From the NCBI GenBank assembly GCA_027923505.1, contig BROI01000023.1:1-64000 (forward strand): DNA of 64,000 nt, in the 5' to 3' direction. The notes beneath the pieces were generated by a model. That model did not search any database and was not told where the DNA came from. It was given only the letters and a program-made list of their open reading frames with translations. The translations under genes and the position numbers were made by a program. This document shows positions 30,890 to 41,742 of the stretch, in pieces; within the stretch, counting starts at the first letter, position 1, and each line of letters starts with the position of its first letter. This DNA is from Mayamaea pseudoterrestris. Its lineage: Eukaryota > Bacillariophyta > Bacillariophyceae > Sellaphorales > Sellaphoraceae.

Positions 30890-33430
30890 AGGCCATACCC
30901 ATGGTGTGAGCCTCCAGGCAGTCCGTTTTGCACCATTTCAGACCATCCTCATGTCAATGGCACACCCTGGACATGTTTTGCCTGATTCATTGGGTTGTTG
31001 GGTGGCCAGGGCATGGGGCGTTTGACAGGTCAGAATCTGCAACTTGTGGTGCTGGCCATACCCACATTGGAGGCCGTACCCATGGTGTCAGCCTCCAGGC
31101 AGTCCTTTTTGCACCGTTTGAGACTCTGCACCTGTCAATGGCATACCCTGGACATGTTTTGCCTGACTCATTGGGTATTTGGGTGGCCAGGGCATGGGGC
31201 ATTTGAGAGGTCAGAATCTACAACTTGTGGTGTTGGCCATACCCACAGTGGAGGTGGGCCGTACCCATGGTGTCAGCCTCCAGGCAGTCCTTTTTGCACC
31301 ATTTGAGACTCTGCACCTGTCAATGGCATACCCTGGACATGTTTTGCCTGACTCACTGGGATGTTGGGTGGCCAAGGGACGGGGCATTGTAGTGGTATGA
31401 TTCCATAATTTGGGGTGTTGGCCACACCCAGCCTGCAGACCATTCCATGGTGTAGGCCTCCCGGCAGTCCGTTTTGCACCATTTCAGACCATCCTCATGT
31501 CAATGGCACACCCTGGACATGTTTTGCCTGACTCATTGGGTATTTGGGTGGCCAAGGCATGGGGCGTTTGACAGGTCAGAATCTGCAACTTGTGGTGCTG
31601 GCCATACCCACATTGGAGGCCGTACCCATGGTGTCAGCCTCCAGGCAGTCCTTTTTGCACCGTTTGAGACTCTGCACCTGTCAATGGCATACCCTGGACA
31701 TGTTTTGCCTGACTCATTGGGTATTTGGGTGGCCAGGGCATGGGGCCTTTGAGAGGTCAGAATCTACAACTTGTGGTGTTGGCCATACCCACAGTGGAGG
31801 TGGGCCGTACCCATGGTGTCAGCCTCCAGGCAGTCCTTTTTGCACCATTTGAGGCTCTGCACCTGTCAATGGCATACCCTGGACATGATTTGCCTGACTC
31901 ACTGGGATGTTGGGTGGCCAGGGCACGGGGCATTGTAGTGGTATGATTCCATAATTTGGGGTGTTGGCCACACCCAGCCTGCAGACCATTCAATGGTGTA
32001 GGCCTCCCGGCAGTCCGTTTTGCACCATTTCAGACCATCCTCATGTCAATGGCACACCCTGGACATGTTTTGCCTGATTCATTGGGTTGTTGGGTGGCCA
32101 GGGCACGGGGCATTGTAGTGGTATGATTCCATAATCTGGGGTGTTGGCCACACCCAGCCTGCAGACCATTCCATGGTGTAGGCCTCCAGGCAGTCCGTTT
32201 TGCACCATTTCAGACCATCCTCATGTCAATGGCACACCCTGGACATGTTTTGCCTGACTCATTGGGTTGTTGGGTGGCCAGGGCACGGGGCATTGTAGTG
32301 GTATGATTCCATATTTCGGGGTGTTGGCCACACCCAGCCTGCAGACCATTCCATGGTGTAGGCCTCCAGGCAGTCCATTTTGCACCATTTCAGACCATCC
32401 TCATGTCAATGGCACACCCTGGACATGTTTTGCCTGACTCATTGGGTTGTTGGGTGGCCAGGGCATGGGGCATCCTAGTGGTATGATTCCATAATTTGGG
32501 GGTGTTGGCCACACCCAGCCTGCATACCATTCCATGGTGTAGGCCTCCAGGCAGTCCGTTTTGCACCATTTCAGACCATCCTCATGTCAATGGCACACCC
32601 TGGACATGTTTTGCCTGACTCATTGGGTTGTTGGGTGGCCAGGACACGGGGCATTGTAGTGGTATGATTCCATAATTTGGGGTGTTGGCCACACCCAGCC
32701 TGCATACCATTCCATGGTGTAGGCCTCCAGTCAGTCCGTTTTGCACCATTTCAGACCATCCTCATGTCAATGGCACACCCTGGACATGTTTTGCCTGACT
32801 CATTGGGTTGTTGGGTGGCCAGGGCACGGGGCATTGTAGTGGTATGATTCCATAATTTGGGGTGTTGGCCACACCCTGCCTGCACACCAATCCATGGTGT
32901 AGGCCTCCAGTCAGTCCGTTTTGCACCATTTCAGACCATCCTCATGTCAATGGCACACCCTGGACATGTTTTGCCTGACTCATTGGGTTGTTGGGTGGCC
33001 AGGGCACGGGGCATTGTAGTGGTATGATTCCATAGTTTAGGGTGTTGGCCACACCCAGCCTGCAGACCATTCCATGGTGTAGGCCTCCAGGCAATCCATT
33101 TTGCACCATTTCAGACCATCCTCATGTCAATGGCACACCCTGGACATGTTTTGCCTGACTCATTGGGTTGTTGGGTGGCCAGGGCATGGGGCATCCTAGT
33201 GGTATGATTCCATAATTTGGGGTGTTGGCCACACCCAGCCTGCAGACCATTCCATGGTGTAGGCCTCCAGGCAGTCCTTTTTGCACCATTTGAGACTCTG
33301 CACCTGTCAATGGCATACCCTGGACTGGTTTTGCCTGACTCATTGGGTTGTTGGGTGGCCAGGGCATGGGGCATCTGACAGGTAAGAATCTAAAACTTGC
33401 GGTGTTGGCCATACCCACAGTGTACCGGTA
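30890..33430. repeat. About 181-bp satellite array (about 14 monomers)
   Basis: Monomers of 180-184 bp share CCTCCAGGCAGTCC, TTTTGCACCATTT, GTCAATGGCA followed by CACCCTGGACATG, TTTTGCCTGA and GGGTGGCCAGGGCA. Two monomer types occur: one with CAGACCATCCTCATG and TGTAGTGGTATGATTCC, the other with GAGACTCTGCACCTG and GAGGTCAGAATCT. 30925-31470 and 31471-32016 form a 546-bp three-monomer higher-order unit present twice, followed by a run of the first type. The array lies 169 bp upstream of the bestrophin ATG. Frames within it are repeat translations. Confidence 0.95.
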
Positions 33431-33595
33431 GGCCATACCAAAGTTGTAGCAAGAGGTGTTACGACTCCATCCTTAAAAAAAGGAATTACACTCTCATAAA
33501 TAATAGACTATAGAGTAAGGCTTGTATACAATGAATAATTGCTTCATGTAACATATGGATGGATGGCCTGCAATTACTGCAGAGATTGGTGGCAG

Positions 33596-34606
33596 TCATC
33601 GAGAATCGCTCGCATTACCCACAGATGACTCGTCTTCATCGCTTTCAATGTAGTACCATATTTTCTTATAGGGTGTCATTATAATCCACGTAAGACTGTC
33701 GTTTGATGGCGCGACGATTCGTAGTGTCGCCGCGCTGTTGGTATCAGAGAAAAGAGACCGTCTCCATCGTCGCCACAGTTTTCGATTCTTACCGGCATCA
33801 GGCTGGACAAGTCTTGCAGGCATCCACGCAGGGTACACATACGTGCCACAAGAATCAATGTTACCACCCTTCCACCAGCAGTAAAAGGTTGTTGAAAGAG
33901 CTGCTGGGCTTCGTAAGAACTTGTTGTCAGGTTGCAACCAACTGGCCGACGATGCGTTGGACGAGGATGAGGAGTCTGAATCTGGCTCCATCGCTTCGAC
34001 CACTAAGCTTTCGTTTCCTCCAGGACCTCCTTCTTCCTTTTTGTTGGTGACACAGAGAAAGTAGGAGTTTGGATGGAAACCGCCGCTTCCATTTCTATTG
34101 CAGTATACGGTCGCTACGTCACCCTTGACATTAAAGATGGAATCAGTCATGTAAGCAACAAGATCATGTAGTGAAATCCATCCGTCGCCATCAACATCGG
34201 CTGAATGTTCTCCCCGAGTGGCATCAATCATACAGCTTGTCAATGTCCAGTCAGGTCCTGCTACTTCGTTGGCAAGTGTGGACATAATTGCCAGATATGA
34301 GCATCGGAGTGGTACCGGATGCTCTTGTAGCGCCATAGCAAGACTTCCAGAGTAGCAGCAGTCCACGAGAAACATAATGTGTCGTCCTTGAAACAGCAAC
34401 TCAAGGTCGCTGATAATGTCTTGGTAGCGCCACAATTCGTTGTCACCGTGGGCTATTAGTGGCAGAGCTTCAAATTCTAGGAATTGATTCGACTCCTCTG
34501 GTGCTCTTCCTTCATCGTGGCTAATTGAATTTATCAAATCGTTGGTGGAATCAACACTTGTTCCCCCCAACGCTTCATCTACTTTTTCGTCATCGTCGCT
34601 GTCGGC

Positions 34607-34661
<55 letters not shown>

Positions 34662-35038
34662 CCACTTACACACAATCCATTCGGTAAGCCGTGTCCTCCA
34701 AGGTACAAGATTACTGTAGTAGTAGCTGACGATGATGCGTCGTTGAGAAATGTTTGAAACGAGTCTTGTACAACCTTCAAACCAGCATCCTTGTGGAGGC
34801 AAACGTTTGGAACGCCCGCCTCTTGGAGGGCGTGAGCGAGCGCAACGTCACCGTGAGTGTCACGACGCTGTGACCATTCGCTACTGTTTCCGACAATAAA
34901 GGCAGCGATCGAGTCGGGACGCGATAATGGTCCTTCCAGTTGTGAAATCTGGCTGGCCAAGTGTTTGGCAGCAGCAGCACCTCGACGCCTCAATCGTCTG
35001 ACGCCTGACTGATCATGGTTTCGTCTCTCTCGCATCAT
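33596..35038 (-). CDS. C14 caspase-like (metacaspase/orthocaspase-type) protease
   Basis: 480 residues from the first in-frame ATG at 35038. The p20-like core has catalytic His in YLGGHG (about 116) and catalytic Cys in FLVDCCYSG (about 228). A run of about 17-19 Ser encoded by AGC repeats followed by an acidic stretch sits between them, lengthening the His-Cys spacing. Downstream, DVDGDGWISLHDLVAYM matches the EF-hand-like loop commonly seen in orthocaspase-type C14 proteins after the active site. The C-terminal about 130 residues contain a WW-rich/Tyr segment of unknown type. Such enzymes cleave after Arg/Lys, but the sequence does not show specificity here. Confidence 0.82.
34608..34659. 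repeat. (CTG)n microsatellite, about 17 units
   Basis: A pure CTG/CAG tract inside the caspase-like gene, translated on the minus strand as poly-Ser. It sits between the catalytic His and Cys. Confidence 0.95.
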
Positions 35039-35618
35039 GCTTCCAGCGTATCGTAGCACTACAACAGAACATTCGAACAACAAGTGTGTTGTTCATGCTC
35101 GACTCGGAGATAAAGCAACCGTCACTCACTGCAGATGAACCGAACGGGCGGTTGATGGATGTTGTGCGCGAGAGGATCTTTGTTTTGGCGATGGTAACGC
35201 TGCGACTTTTAAACTACGTACACTCACATATTATTTTGTTTCACATACTACCATTTGTCATCAACTCTACTAGTAGAATACTGTGAAAATTTCTATTGTT
35301 CGTAAGATATGAGTGGATTGGTTATATCAAATTTCGAACGACGAAACACAGCACGCCAATATATACAGCGCGCGACCCGTTCTCACAATGACTGGCAATG
35401 CGTTTCACTGGCAACAAGTCTACCGGTAGTTACCATTTACGAGTCAAGATAATATGCATTTTTAGTTTAGTAAGGAAAGACGACAAAAGGGAGGTACATA
35501 TCGAGTTTACAGTTCGCTCGAGAAGTCCACCCCTAGATCGGTCTTCGGAGCGTCATGCTGCAATTTCAGATATAAATTTGGTCTCGAGCGACATGAGACG
35601 ATTCTCGACGGATGTAAT
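35039..35618. other. Intergenic region
   Basis: 580 bp between a gene start and the stop of the 35.6-36.9 kb locus. It contains a TATA-like ATATATACAG (about 35359) and TACCGGTA (35421-35428). The short frames at 35086 and 35398 show no domain signal. Confidence 0.5.
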
Positions 35619-36888
35619 TCAAAGTTGACTGAGTTGCGCATGAGCGGCCGCCGGGGCTTCTTCAGGACCAAATTCCTTTTGTTTAATGCTGATGAGCTCC
35701 TCCTTGCTCAATTCAATAAGGTCCGCCAACACAATACCAGGCGACCCTTGATTATAGTCAAAGGAGTAAGCAGTTGTTGAGAACGCTGATAGTTGCAACC
35801 CATCGCGTACAATGAGTTGAAACTTACCGTTGAACTGATTCGGACGAGTCAGTTCGAAAGCTACCATTCCGTTGACAGCACGGATCTGGCGGCAATCCCA
35901 ATGCAAGACGCTTGCAGTAGGGCGGTTGTTCTCGTCGACTTGAGCAAAGGCGACTCGAACGACTTGACTCGGCGAGCCATCTGCCAAGCGCACGATTGTC
36001 TCCAGAGCAATCATCGTACAAACTTTCATGACGATCGTTGCGCGATGAGTGGGAATCGCAAGCCAGGCGGACAACCAATCCGAAAAGGCGGGCGTCGTGG
36101 TTTCGGTGAGATCGTAGCCGTATAGCTCAAGCATGATTGGCTCAATGCGATCGGCGTCGTCGATACCTTTGGCGCTCAAGAGGCTACCATGTCCAACAAT
36201 CATATTTGACGACTTGACTCGTGGCGGCAAACAAGTACGGGACGACAATGCCGTTCGCCTCCATGATGAGAAATTTGACGAACGCCAATGCCGCCAAGCT
36301 CTCCGACGCGGGTTGAAACTTGAAGAAATTCAAAGACGCCAGTTTCTTGCCCCAGTCTGCTTGACTGAACGCCTTGCCGTAGGCTGCTGGAGTGAAGATG
36401 TCCGTCATGAATTCCGCGTCGTTCGACTCGGTCGTCATTTCAAACTCGCGAAACTCGCCCTGGATTGGAAGACCAGCGGCGAAAATGAGGACAGCGTCGG
36501 CGTCTGCTTGATACTTGGCGCGAATGTCGCTTGTCAACGGCGTTTCCGCCTCCGGAATGTAAGCTTGGATATTCCCATGGTCGTTATGCTGCATGGTGGG
36601 CCCGTAGCGAACGTACTTGGGCGCCGCCTCGCCTTCGCCATCAATGAGAAACGCTGGCGGCTTGCCTTCAATGAGGAGGACGACCAGTCCACTCAGGAGC
36701 GAAATGAGCTTTCCTACGTAGGGAAAGAGATAAAGATCCACGAATGCAAATCGAATATCACGGTTGAGCGCGGAGAATTCGCACCCCGGCAACGAACGGA
36801 AATGAGGCATCCCGTTACCTTGGGCGAGTCCATCGTTGACTTGTTCAAAGCGAGGATTGCCTTGATAGTCGGGGAAAGTATCGTCCAT
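35619..36888 (-). CDS. Uncharacterised locus in two overlapping frames
   Basis: Two minus-strand frames read as one gene. The upstream part runs from ATG 36888 to a stop at 36184 (234 codons: FVDLYLFPYVGKLISLLSG, FIPEAETPL-like acidic text). The downstream part is open from 36248 to the stop at 35619 (first ATG 36203, 194 codons). They overlap by 65 bp and differ by one base in register. Neither half is recognised. A splice of length 1 mod 3 is possible (for example a GTCAAA donor with a TTGAG acceptor, 85 bp) but uses a weak donor, so a one-base indel in gene or assembly is equally plausible. Composition is even across both halves. Confidence 0.55.
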
Positions 36889-37324
36889 GGTGATCAAGAG
36901 AGGAATGAAGAATAGATAAGGAGAACGCACTGCTTTTTGTGGCGCGGATCGATCCAAGAGTTGGCAAATTCTGCTTGGAAGCGCCGAAGACTCGCTGCGG
37001 CTCGGGCATCTGTTTTGTCGGACGACCAATGACGCATTGGATTCTTCGTGACTCAATTTCGCGTTTTCCAACGTGGACACAATTTTATATTGCCCTTTAT
37101 ACTATTGCCCAAGCGATGTCGGAAGTCCTCCTTTTATGCCCAAGGTCGTGACGCAGTTCCATTCCCAGTCACGTTGCGACAGCTTTCGATGATGGAACGA
37201 TCCGAAGAACAACCTCCTGTATCCGAATTTCGGTTGCTCTCGCCATGGCAACGACTTGAGCCTGCGTCAATAAAAGCACTTCTCGCTTTGCAACGCTAGC
37301 GTAGCAAACAAACGGCCAGAGGAA
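36889..37324. other. Divergent promoter region
   Basis: 436 bp between the ATGs of two divergent genes. The minus-strand frame stays open upstream to 37080 but without an ATG. No repeat or RNA gene seen. Confidence 0.5.
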
Positions 37325-37756
37325 ATGTCATCCATGAATGATAATCAAGGTGGACTTCACGGTGAAGCTGCGCGAGCTTCCTACTACGACGAGGAAAATG
37401 AGGACGATGCAGATGATGATTCGACCCTCGATAGTGATGAAAGTGAAGTCGACACTGACGATGAAGATTTGGATGACGACTACTCGTCCGATAGTGATCC
37501 TAATCTAGATTCTCCTGATCGCTTCGCACTCTCGCATTTCCTGCAAGCTGAATGGGCGCGGACAGAAGAGTCTCAAAAGCGGCATGCCATTGAGCACCTT
37601 TACCTTGTCATTGGTAGCCCGCCCACGGAGGAATGGAACGGTCCAGATGGAACATTTGCAAACATTCGACGTCGCATGTACTTGACGCCGGCGGATGTTA
37701 GCGATTCTTACCTGCATGCCATTCTTGCCGCCTTTTGCGAGCGCAATGCAAATTGA
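37325..37756 (+). CDS. Small acidic protein, unknown
   Basis: 143 residues from ATG at 37325. Residues about 20-65 are almost entirely Asp/Glu/Ser with a DDDSTLDSDESEVDTDDEDL-type stretch. The remaining about 75 residues look folded and helical (FLQAEWARTEESQKRHAIEH, MYLTPADVSDSYLHAILAAF). I do not recognise the family. Acidic tails of this kind occur in histone chaperones and ribosome-assembly factors, but nothing here proves it. It converges with the AAA-TPR gene, leaving a 162-bp gap. Confidence 0.6.
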   Translation: MSSMNDNQGGLHGEAARASYYDEENEDDADDDSTLDSDESEVDTDDEDLDDDYSSDSDPNLDSPDRFALSHFLQAEWARTEESQKRHAIEHLYLVIGSPPTEEWNGPDGTFANIRRRMYLTPADVSDSYLHAILAAFCERNAN

Positions 37757-37918
37757 TCTTGACTCGGAGCTTTCAATTGTCAAATCGCCATTCGATATGA
37801 GTTTTGAAGATGTCTTTAACCAAAATAAACTTTATATATTATGTATACGTATTATGTATATCACTTCCGGAGCACGGCACTTTTCAAAGGTCAACTGTGA
37901 AAGATATAACTCTCTCAA

Positions 37919-40900
37919 TCAAGCATTCGCAACGGGCAGACCTTGTTCAGCCACGTCCCTTGGCTCAATCTTACTCCACCATGACGATTCTGAGTCAAAA
38001 ATGTCACTATCTCGTCCAAAACTGGTGCTGCTGCCGCTCATGAGACGCCTCGTTGCCAGACGATTGGGGCGAGCATCGCTGTTGACAACGTCACCCAGCA
38101 ATGCACCATGTGCATTTGATAAGCGCTGCAACACTGCACCGGCTTCCCAATCCCGGTAAAGAGTATAACTTCTTTGTATGTAGTCTGATGCCAGTTCCTC
38201 GTCGTCCGCCGCCAATGCGTGCAAGGCAAGTAGTTCGCAAGCGACTGCTTCCAAGTGCCGCAGACCAGATCGATGCAAAGCAATAATCGCCTTTTCGAAT
38301 CCTTCCTTCACGTCAGGAAGCTTGCCATTGGTGACCGCGAGATGCTGGGCTTCGACAAGCCAAAAGCTTGCCGTGACATTGACGCAGCCTTTGGACACGA
38401 ACCGTTCCAATACCTTGCGACAAGCGTTTCCAGCGGCTAATGCTTTTCTACTCTTACTGCGCATATAATCCTTGTACCAAACAAGGCCGGAGAAGGTGCA
38501 AATGACAGCGAAACTGTAATGCCCACTTAAGTTGCGAAAAAATTGCAATGGAATGCTAGAGACAATCTGTGTCGCCAATTCCCACTCGTCCATAAACACG
38601 TAAAGTTGCATTTGCAGCTTGGAAACAAAGCGGGCAATGACGCCACCTTTATGCACGAAGCGGGCCATAAATGCTTCCTCGCCCAGGATGCGCCCGTCAA
38701 ACGCCAATGGATCCTCTGATTCGCCCGCCAAATTAAAAGTATATTGCCAGATAAATAAGAATTCTGCAGCCATGTGATCTTGGTTGCACTGACGGGCCTG
38801 TCGGAAATAACCAGCGCTATCATGCATCATTGCACTCAAGGGATAGCTGCAACAATCTTGAAATGAAAGTCTGGTACCTGCGCATATAAAGGCCGATTCT
38901 GGATCGCCCGACGCCATGCCCATGTGATATCCTTGTTCCAGCAAGCGAAGACTCTGATACAGAGGCTTGCGGAGATGGTCGACAAAAGCAACCAAGAAGA
39001 AAATGACAATCGCTCGGTTCTCTTTGGATATCTTCCTTTTCGATAGATGCACTGCAAGCTCTCCAAACCGAAATGCATCCTCGTATTTTCCTTCGTGAGA
39101 CAGCGCTTGCGCGTAAAAAGCGAAAATCGCTGGCGAAGCCTTGCATAAACCGAGTTGTGCCGTGCGAGAGAGGCATCGCCTCATGACTAAGGTTTTGAAG
39201 GAATGATCAGCTTGCATATAGGAATTGACACCCAGCATACATAGCAACATTAATCGGTAGCGGTCCGCCTTATTTCTTATGGTCGGGAGATGAGCAATTT
39301 GGTCGTTTGACATGCTCAATATAGCACTCACGTCGTTGCGAGACCAAAAGAGGTTTTTTTGAGATGCCCGTGGAGGGAACGACTCTCCGAGCAATCCCAA
39401 TGCACGCAGCATGATCTCACGACTTTCGACCAGCTTACTCTGTATGCGCAATGACTTGGCCAACACAATGTACGCAGCAACTTTTTCCGTATCGTTTTTG
39501 GCATTGTCGACCACAATATCTGTCGCAAATTTGACTCGATCGTGCCGACCGACTACCAGTTCCACTTCGGCAGATCGTTGATACAAATGCCGCGTGAGGT
39601 CATAGTCTGACTCCCACGAATCTGTTGTTCGCGCAATCACATCAACGGCCGTGGACAAGTAGTCGGCTGCGTGCGCGAAAGCGGATCGCAGGGCAGCTTG
39701 CTCAGCCGCTTCCAAATTAAGCTTAGCGAGCGTCAGCTTGGAATGACAATCCGCCAAATTGTCAACTCCTCGATTTAAAACTTCGACTGCTGCAAACAGT
39801 TTGCACTTTTTGTCTGGTCGTAATCGATACAAGCCAAGTATTACAAACCCCAGTCGCAGATAGCTCGCCGCAAGCTCATTACAGGTGCAAACGGATGGGT
39901 CGCCATTGATGCGACGGTCCGACATTTCAAAAAAGGCCGCTTGGATTGTGTTATGGGTGAAACTGTACCAACCATTAGCCTGCGCGGCCAGCAGTCGCAT
40001 TGAAACGCACTGCTGTAGTCGTTCAATGACGTAAATTTTGGTCTCGGACAACGCCTTGTTCGCGCACATGCCATTCACACACCGCATTGTGGCATCTGCT
40101 GCCAATGTATTTACGTTCGAAACAACACTCATGCCCTGCCAGACTATTGCCAGGTCATCTTGGTCAAACGAAAAACCAAGATAGGATGCAATCTGCAAAA
40201 GAGAGCGGGTTGTTCCATCTAGCCTCTCAATCTGTTCCAACACGAGCGAGGCAACATTGTCAGCGACATGTACCAAGCTTTCTTGCAGCTTAGTTTCGTC
40301 ATCCCACGTCCACTTGTAGGTATCAAGTGAATACGTCAGTAACTCTTGTCGCTGAAGCAAATCTAGAAATTGAACAATGAAAAGTGGATTGCCAAGTGTC
40401 TTGGCGTAGAGAATGGTCGCCAATGATTGCGTTTCCTCGGGCCTCAGCTCCAACACGGTAGATAGCATTGCATTCACATCATTTACAGAAAGATTGTTCA
40501 GCGTCATGGTAATGCTCAAGGTGTCGTTATTGTTGCTACTGCTATCGTATTCATCGTTGCAACACGAAGCCTCGCGCACAAGGCAAGCGACTCGAGTCAC
40601 TCCTTGTTCGTTGACGTTGGTTTCATCGTCCGTTGTTCGCTCGGATAGGATCAAACGACAGTTTTCTATACCAAAGTCATTCTCCAGTATTGCCTTGAGT
40701 AGCTCCAAACTATTATCGTCGGCCCATTGTACATTGTCAATCCACAAGACGCACTGCTGCTGCTGATTCTTCTGTGCTGCTGCACTACTGATTGCTCGAC
40801 ATACGCAGGCCAGCAGGGAGCAATACAAATGGGCGAAGCGGTCGACGGACGTTGCCGCAAACGTGCTATGAGTGTACACGGAATGCGTGCTGCTGGCAGT

Positions 40901-41404
40901 GTCGGACTCGGCGAGGAGAATGGAACTACTGGAGCTTACTTCATCGTCGCAAATTGCCGACGCTCTCATATAGACGCCTAGTTGTGGTATGAGATCCAGT
41001 AGACACTGAACGTCACTTAGTGTCATGCGTTGATATATAATGGCTTGGAGTCGTTCATTCTGCCTTGTCGCCACCAGTCGCACCAATTCAACCAGGGCAA
41101 ACGTCCAAGCTGCGTATGGAATGGAATGCTTCTGGATCAAATTGAAGACACCCGTCGCAAACAGAAGATTATGTGAATCTTGTTGGCTATTCAGCCAATG
41201 TTCCATAAGATACGACTTGCCAGTTCCCAAAGAGCCTTGTATCAGTAGTGATTGAAGTGGATTATATTGTGAATAGTGATGGTAACGATGCAAAGGTTGC
41301 TCATGGATGGAAGTCGATTCCTGCAGCAACGCGTCGAGCTGCTCGAGCTGCAACTCTCGACCGACTAAGGGAACACTCTGCAGGTCCAATTGAACGGTCG
41401 GCAT
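37919..41404 (-). CDS. AAA/STAND ATPase with long TPR-like solenoid
   Basis: 1161 residues from ATG at 41404. The start is LVGRELQLEQLDALL, the entry motif of AAA_16/ORC-like ATPases. Walker A GSLGTGKS lies at about 57-64 and Walker B VLWIDNVQWADDNSLELL at about 220-237, where the aspartate plus QWAD is the form found in MalT-like and adenylyl-cyclase-associated modules. From about residue 540 to the end are paired amphipathic helices resembling TPRs. In relatives this ATPase-TPR core is fused to kinase, cyclase or histidine-kinase domains. I see none here, so the protein may be a stand-alone scaffold or regulator. Confidence 0.78.
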   Translation of the reverse strand: MPTVQLDLQSVPLVGRELQLEQLDALLQESTSIHEQPLHRYHHYSQYNPLQSLLIQGSLGTGKSYLMEHWLNSQQDSHNLLFATGVFNLIQKHSIPYAAWTFALVELVRLVATRQNERLQAIIYQRMTLSDVQCLLDLIPQLGVYMRASAICDDEVSSSSSILLAESDTASSTHSVYTHSTFAATSVDRFAHLYCSLLACVCRAISSAAAQKNQQQQCVLWIDNVQWADDNSLELLKAILENDFGIENCRLILSERTTDDETNVNEQGVTRVACLVREASCCNDEYDSSSNNNDTLSITMTLNNLSVNDVNAMLSTVLELRPEETQSLATILYAKTLGNPLFIVQFLDLLQRQELLTYSLDTYKWTWDDETKLQESLVHVADNVASLVLEQIERLDGTTRSLLQIASYLGFSFDQDDLAIVWQGMSVVSNVNTLAADATMRCVNGMCANKALSETKIYVIERLQQCVSMRLLAAQANGWYSFTHNTIQAAFFEMSDRRINGDPSVCTCNELAASYLRLGFVILGLYRLRPDKKCKLFAAVEVLNRGVDNLADCHSKLTLAKLNLEAAEQAALRSAFAHAADYLSTAVDVIARTTDSWESDYDLTRHLYQRSAEVELVVGRHDRVKFATDIVVDNAKNDTEKVAAYIVLAKSLRIQSKLVESREIMLRALGLLGESFPPRASQKNLFWSRNDVSAILSMSNDQIAHLPTIRNKADRYRLMLLCMLGVNSYMQADHSFKTLVMRRCLSRTAQLGLCKASPAIFAFYAQALSHEGKYEDAFRFGELAVHLSKRKISKENRAIVIFFLVAFVDHLRKPLYQSLRLLEQGYHMGMASGDPESAFICAGTRLSFQDCCSYPLSAMMHDSAGYFRQARQCNQDHMAAEFLFIWQYTFNLAGESEDPLAFDGRILGEEAFMARFVHKGGVIARFVSKLQMQLYVFMDEWELATQIVSSIPLQFFRNLSGHYSFAVICTFSGLVWYKDYMRSKSRKALAAGNACRKVLERFVSKGCVNVTASFWLVEAQHLAVTNGKLPDVKEGFEKAIIALHRSGLRHLEAVACELLALHALAADDEELASDYIQRSYTLYRDWEAGAVLQRLSNAHGALLGDVVNSDARPNRLATRRLMSGSSTSFGRDSDIFDSESSWWSKIEPRDVAEQGLPVANA

Positions 41405-41576
41405 GATAAATTTGTGGAAGAACAGTGATTTGGTGCAGTATAATGCAAGTGATACAGTAATGAAGCAGGCAATTGAGTGCTGTGCCGACTCGGAATGATC
41501 CGATGTGGCGCATTTTTGCAAATTAGCGAGTCGTGCAGAGATCAAATGCCAAAGGACGTCATCTGAAGTCACAACA

Positions 41577-41649
41577 GCACCATTAGCTCAGTAGGTAGAG
41601 CGCAAGACTGTTAATCTTGAGGCCATTGGTTCGATCCCAATATGGTGCG
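41577..41649 (+). tRNA. trnN-GUU: tRNA-Asn (GTT)
   Basis: 73 nt. The acceptor GCACCAT pairs with ATGGTGC (41642-41648) and the discriminator is G. The D-arm is GCTC/GAGC, the anticodon stem CAAGA/TCTTG with loop CTGTTAA gives anticodon GTT, and the T-arm is ATTGG/CCAAT with TTCGATC. No intron and no encoded CCA. A TTTT run at 41655-41658 could terminate Pol III. It starts 173 bp upstream of the divergent AAA-TPR ATG. Confidence 0.97.
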
Positions 41650-41742
41650 CACCCTTTTGGTTCTGTTTTAATGCTTTTCTATTGCTGTAGTAAGAAATAG
41701 AATAACGCAACAACAGCTCTATCATTGTAATGTCGCAACTAA

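Noticed and set aside
30928-33436. Frames of 70-105 codons in the 181-bp satellite
   Set aside because: Repeat translations on both strands that recur with the monomer period.
34525-34757. Poly-Cys and poly-Leu frames opposite the protease gene
   Set aside because: Shadow translations of the CTG tract in the other frames.
36184-36248. Programmed ribosomal frameshift between the two halves of the unknown gene
   Set aside because: No recognisable slippery heptamer or downstream structure; an intron or indel is simpler.
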